A stretch of 64,000 bases of DNA, from positions 87,883,501 through 87,947,500 of the forward strand of contig CM027378.1 of NCBI GenBank assembly GCA_015680905.1, given 5' to 3'. This DNA is from Coptis chinensis (lineage: Eukaryota > Streptophyta > Magnoliopsida > Ranunculales > Ranunculaceae). Shown here one piece after another: positions 60,022 to 64,000 of this stretch (position 1 is the stretch's first letter; each line of letters begins with the position of its first letter). A program made the translations under genes and the position numbers. Under the pieces are notes generated by a model that saw only the letters and a list, made by a program, of their open reading frames with translations, did not search any database and was not told the origin of the DNA.

Positions 60022-60214
60022 CCTAATTTATAACTAAACTAAAGAGGGGAGTAGCCAAGTTTTGTTTAGCCTTAACCCTCTTTATATAGGAGAGGGTTAG
60101 GTTTACAATTTCGTGCATGGGATTTGGAGATGTGTTTTGGGCCACTAAATCAAGCCCAAAACCTAATTACTTAAGTCTAAAAAGGGTTTTTCTGTGCGAA
60201 TTTACTGCAACACC
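59235..60214. other. AT-rich spacer
   Basis: No gene recognised. Holds a (GA)n run at 59958-60019 and a second short GA run near 59928. Confidence 0.5.
59958..60019. repeat. (GA)n microsatellite
   Basis: About 31 GA units, uninterrupted. Confidence 0.95.
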
Positions 60215-61246
60215 CTTTTTGTCCACTTTTACCGATGGCCAATTCACCATCAAAGCTGCTTTTGACTCTATTCGAAAAAAGGGCATGCGGTGGGCTGGCA
60301 CATATGGGTTTGGAACAAATATATGTACACCCTAGAACTGCTTGTTTGGCCTGGAAACTTATCCATAATGTTGTGCCAACTGACGATAGGGTAAGAAAGA
60401 GAGGCGTACACATGGTTTCCAGATGCAGGCTTTGCAAAAATGAGGAAGAATCGGTTAGCCATATGCTTTGGGACTGTGCAGTCACTAAAGAGCTATGGTC
60501 ATGGCTCTTTGATGTTCACAAGCTTCGTTCAAGCTTTAGTCTGGAAGGTGTCTTCACTGCCACCAAGTTGCTCAGTCCTATTAGATAAGAGCTCTGGAAT
60601 TCTGCTGTTGTTCATCTCATGGCCCAGGTATGGAAGACGAGGAATAGGATATTCTTTGAGGACAAAAGGTTGAATAGAGCCCACATAAAGAACAAAGTGG
60701 TTAAAGGTGCCAAAGTTTCAGGAAAGATAGCATCAGGGTACATGTACAATTCTGTCGAAAACCTAGAAGTGCTGCGCTCTTTAAATCTCAAGGGTAGAGC
60801 ACGGAAGAGATGTATATAAGAGGTCAGATGGATCCCACCTGATGCTGGCGAAGTCAAAGCAAATACTGACGGTTCCTCAATGGGAAATCCAGGGATTGGA
60901 GGAGCTGGGGTCATCTTTAGAGACCACACGAACCAGGTGGTGGGTGTCAAGGCACATGGGCTCGGGATCACCACAAACTTCAAAGCAGAATGTTATGCCC
61001 TTGTCATGGCAGTGGAAATAGCTGTGATAAATGGATGGCAACATCTATGGATAGAAAGTGACTCTCTAGCTGCTATCATAGCCTTTCATAGGGATAAAGC
61101 TCCTTGGATACTCAAAGCAAGATGGCTTCGAGCGACGCAGAAACTCACCCGCTGGATAATGTCGCATAATTATCGACAAGCAAACTTTGGTGCTGATGCA
61201 GCCACCAAGATGGGATCAACTTTGAACCAAGGCGAGGGAAGGTGGA
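60215..61246 (+). mobile_element. LINE 3' end, ORF2 fragment
   Basis: Zf-RVT text (FTIKAAFDSI, then TACLAWKLIHNVVPTDDRV, CRLCKNEEESVSHMLWDC) is followed by RNase H (KANTDGSSMGNPGIGGAG, FKAECYAL, ESDSLAA), with all three acidic residues kept. Stops near 60585 and 60820 and a frame change near 60335 break it. The 3' end is cut at 61246 where an LTR begins. It is similar in kind to the minus-strand copy at 49336-51040 but clearly diverged. Confidence 0.87.
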
Positions 61247-61746
61247 TGTCACACCCCGAATTTCGACAGAATTCGGAAAAACATTATTTGTTCCCGACTC
61301 TTCGATCTCCGAGGTGTGACGCACTCTCAACTTCCAAAAACTCATAAACAGTTTTAAATATGCGGATAATTAAAAACCAATAAAAATTTCAATTAAACAA
61401 ATGTCCTCTTCATTACAAAAATTTACAAATAAGATTAGGTTACCAATCTCTTTTCAATTACTCCTTATTTAAAATTACAAATGAAAGTACAAATACATTG
61501 TCTAGATTGAAAATCTATATCACCTTAAGGGAAAACAAAATACATCTTGAAATGCAATGCTAACGCAAACCACAAGCAGCAGCCAACCTTCTTCAACACT
61601 AAACCTGTCAAAACTTATCAACTATGTTCATTGAATGAACACACCCGATAAGCAAACATGCAAATCGGGTCAGCATTATAAAAATACTGGTGTGAGTAGC
61701 TCTAAAATACAACATATACTTATACCAATATATACACAAACCATAC

Positions 61747-61945
61747 GGCAGTTAGTTCCTCCACCGAGGCGCCGTAACTTTCAACAACTAATACAACATC
61801 CTTAAGTACAATAATCTAGGCAGGTAGTTCCTCCACTGAGGTGCCTTAACTTCCAACAACTAATACAACATACCATACGCATAATAAAAAGGCATTTAGT
61901 TCCTCCACGAGGCGCCTTAGGTTCTAACTAAACTACTAACCAGCC
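61747..61945 (+). repeat. 72-bp tandem repeat, three copies
   Basis: Units begin GGCAGTTAGTTCCTCCACCG at 61747, 61819 and 61891, with CAACAACTAATACAACAT further in, and diverge modestly. Confidence 0.85.
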
Positions 61946-62287
61946 AAACATATACAATCATCTATCTAGAGATATATCATTTACCAACATATTACCATAA
62001 TTATATTAGTTAAGGTTTTATTTGCGTGTCCCTAAAATCACGTCGTATCTATGTCTTACCTAGTTTCCCTGGCTACCACAATCGCTACCCAACCCGAACA
62101 TGTACATCCACATGCCTCCCCTTACATAATGAACCACCACCGTGCGTAACCCACCTCCCGGCGGGATGCCGCGACACCGTAAATCCTCACACGGAAGCAA
62201 TTATGTAAGTAATGCCACTATTCGCATAAAATATTATGCATCATCGTTCTATTTTGCGAACGGAATAATCGAGCCACTATTCGGGTA

Positions 62288-62412
62288 CGCCAGAGGGCCA
62301 TTCAGCTTTTTATCAAACGCCGGAAGGCCACCACCCGAAGCCATTCAGATTAATCAAACGCCCGGAAAGGGCCGCCCGGCCCATTCAGATCGCTCAAACA
62401 CCGGAAGGGCCA
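62288..62412 (+). repeat. Degenerate GC-rich repeats
   Basis: Four units of roughly 30 bp built on CGCCGGAAGGCC...CCATTCAG, strongly GC-rich within AT-rich DNA. Confidence 0.7.
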
Positions 62413-63094
62413 ATCACATGAGTTGTGGTAGCTAGGTTCTAGGATTTTCGTTCGTAATTTATTCAAGTGTCATACATTAATGACTCATAATAAATCCACT
62501 ATATCACGTCTTGGTCAATTGCCTTATTGCACTAAGCCACAATATATAGAAATATCTCAATATATCTCATAACCATTTTCATACTTTCACGTGCCAATAT
62601 ATTATTGCACTACACCACACTCCCGTGGGCAAATATTCACCAATACTATGCTACCTCATAGTAGCATCTCACATATATAATAATGGAGCGTTTATATAAA
62701 TTTCTCCAAGATATTACATTAATATATATATCCCAACATATGATATCATGTCATAATGCTTCAACGTATCGCATACATTTTTATTATAACGTATTAGGAA
62801 TATAATGTCTCCTAACATCTCAATATCGTCACGTGTCAAAAATACACAACATCAATGTCAAATTTATACAAGCTTCCACAGCATTTTATTACTATATGTG
62901 TCCATATAATATACAACATAAAACATAACACAATTAGACAGTCCACAGTCCACAATCAAAGCCCAATATATATATGCTTTACACACTACTCACGTCAAAT
63001 CTAAATTAGATAATGACCAACCAAGTTATATAATATCGACAATATTTTATTACTATATTTGTCCATACAAATCAAATAGGTGAAAAATTGGAAA

Positions 63095-63195
63095 AGTCAA
63101 CATTTCATAGTCAACGGTCAAAGTCAACATGTCATAGTCAAAGTCAAAGTCAACCGTCAATGGTCAAAGGTCAACATGTCCTGGTCAAAGTCAAA
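63095..63195 (-). promoter_or_regulatory. W-box cluster
   Basis: Twelve GTCAA motifs in 100 bp. Eleven are perfect TTGACC or TTGACT on the minus strand, the core bound by WRKY factors. The cluster lies within the presumed gypsy LTR. Binding is inferred from the motif only. Confidence 0.6.
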
Positions 63196-63383
63196 CTGTT
63201 GTTTCCATGTTCGACAGGTTCAGGGTCATAGCCATGGTTCATGGCTAAGGGCAAAGGTGCATGGCTCATGGGCTCATGACCAAGGTCATAGTTCGGACCC
63301 AACTGGCCAAGCCCAAACCTTAAAACCCGAAAGTTTAAAACCAACTTATTTATTCTATCTGACCGAATTGGGATCTATATTAA

Positions 63384-63717
63384 GTCCTATGGACTGGCCC
63401 CAAGCATTATTATAAACTGGCCCAAAAACTTATACTGCACTGGCCCAAAACATAATTTGGATTCGGCCCAAAACTTTAAACTAAACAGGTCCACAAAATA
63501 AGAGAAAACCGGCCCACAATTACAAAAATTAGAACTGGCCCATAACAAGTTAACAACTAATAGGAAAAGGGCCCAAACGAAATAGAAATGAACTGGCCCA
63601 ACACTGTAGAACATAATCGGGCCCAACTAATTACCAAGGCCCCAAAAACTGAACTCGGCCTAAGCAAACAAAACAAGGTCGGCCCATATAGCAAGTGGAT
63701 TCGGCCCAAGGCCCAAC
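63384..63717 (+). repeat. GGCCCA motif array
   Basis: At least ten copies of TGGCCCA/CGGCCCA spaced 20-40 bp apart. The repeated unit is a short degenerate minisatellite. GGCCCA is also the site II core recognised by TCP factors, but in this context it may be nothing more than repeat sequence. Confidence 0.65.
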
Positions 63718-64000
63718 CACAGCTACAGTGCATCTTCTTCCTCCAGCCACCAAAAATCCGGCCACCACTCCTCCACACACCACCCATTTTTAACTAGGCG
63801 GTTTTAACCCAAATCACAAACCCTATAACTTTAATGAAAGCTCCACCTCGATTTGCTAACTCCATCTCCTACCTCCAAACTAGATCTAGATAAAATTCGG
63901 CCACCATTAAAGCTTGTTTCAAGCTTCCAATCGACAGCCCACCCAACTCTCCAACATTTAAATCCGACATAACAACTTAACCTCAACCCAACAAAGCAAA
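63718..64000. other. Window end, LTR interior
   Basis: No gene seen. CT/AC-rich sequence runs to the end of the window. Confidence 0.4.

Larger units (their letters stand above)
61247..64000 (+). mobile_element. Gypsy LTR, incomplete at window end
   Basis: Begins TGTCACACCCCGAATTTCG, the standard start of a large class of plant gypsy LTRs, and interrupts a LINE reading frame at that exact point. No coding domain appears in 2.75 kb, and the interior shows several tandem arrays, as long LTRs often do. No primer site or second LTR is seen, so strand and length rest on the TG start alone. Confidence 0.65.

Overview
This is nuclear DNA from a flowering plant, probably a core eudicot and possibly an asterid. 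The only intact-looking host gene is a family-1 UDP-glycosyltransferase of the UGT85 type (485 codons, two exons, 42376-43935). It is the survivor of a small UGT85 cluster that also holds a broken full-length relative (958-7446), a shredded 3' exon remnant (41071-41282) and an orphan 3' flank (40661-40865). Spliceosomal introns, AT-rich spacers and about 50 kb of mobile-element sequence in 64 kb all fit a plant chromosome. Species cannot be read from the sequence.

Layout. 1-957: 5' flank with palindromic GC-rich repeats. 958-7446: UGT85 pseudogene cut in exon 2 by a minus-strand Ty1/copia element (1751-6720, target duplication CAATG). 7682-30882: one minus-strand Ty3/gypsy element of the Tat type (LTRs at both ends, target duplication ACTTG). 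A plus-strand CACTA transposon of about 15 kb (8877 to about 24070) is nested in it. The CACTA carries a TNP2-type transposase, a second transposon gene, and intron-containing copies of two host genes: a SnRK1 beta subunit and the N-terminal half of a BIG-type ARF guanine-nucleotide exchange factor. 30883-36930: an unrecognised ORF pair, a MITE candidate, a solo copia 5' end, about 3.4 kb with nothing recognised, and two head-to-tail Helitron-like copies.

36931-47852: two related plus-strand copia elements (A 36931-40444; B 44105-47852) bracket the UGT85 remnants and the intact gene. Both lack reverse transcriptase at the same junction and share a Glu-to-Lys change at the expected integrase catalytic position, so they look like a parasitic sub-family mobilised in trans. 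49336-51040: minus-strand LINE 3' end. 52394-59234: a Mutator-like element with terminal inverted repeats of about 850 bp, a FAR1-type transposase pseudogene, a GRF zinc-finger/membrane ORF, and fragments of an F-box/LRR gene and a beta-tubulin gene. 60215-61246: plus-strand LINE 3' end. 61247-64000: start of what looks like a long gypsy LTR with W-box and GGCCCA clusters, running off the window.

The genes do not form a pathway. Two unrelated DNA transposons in one window, one CACTA and one MULE, each hold their own transposase remains together with several captured host gene pieces, next to a decaying glycosyltransferase cluster. All identifications are by reading the translated sequence and recalling family motifs; no search was run.
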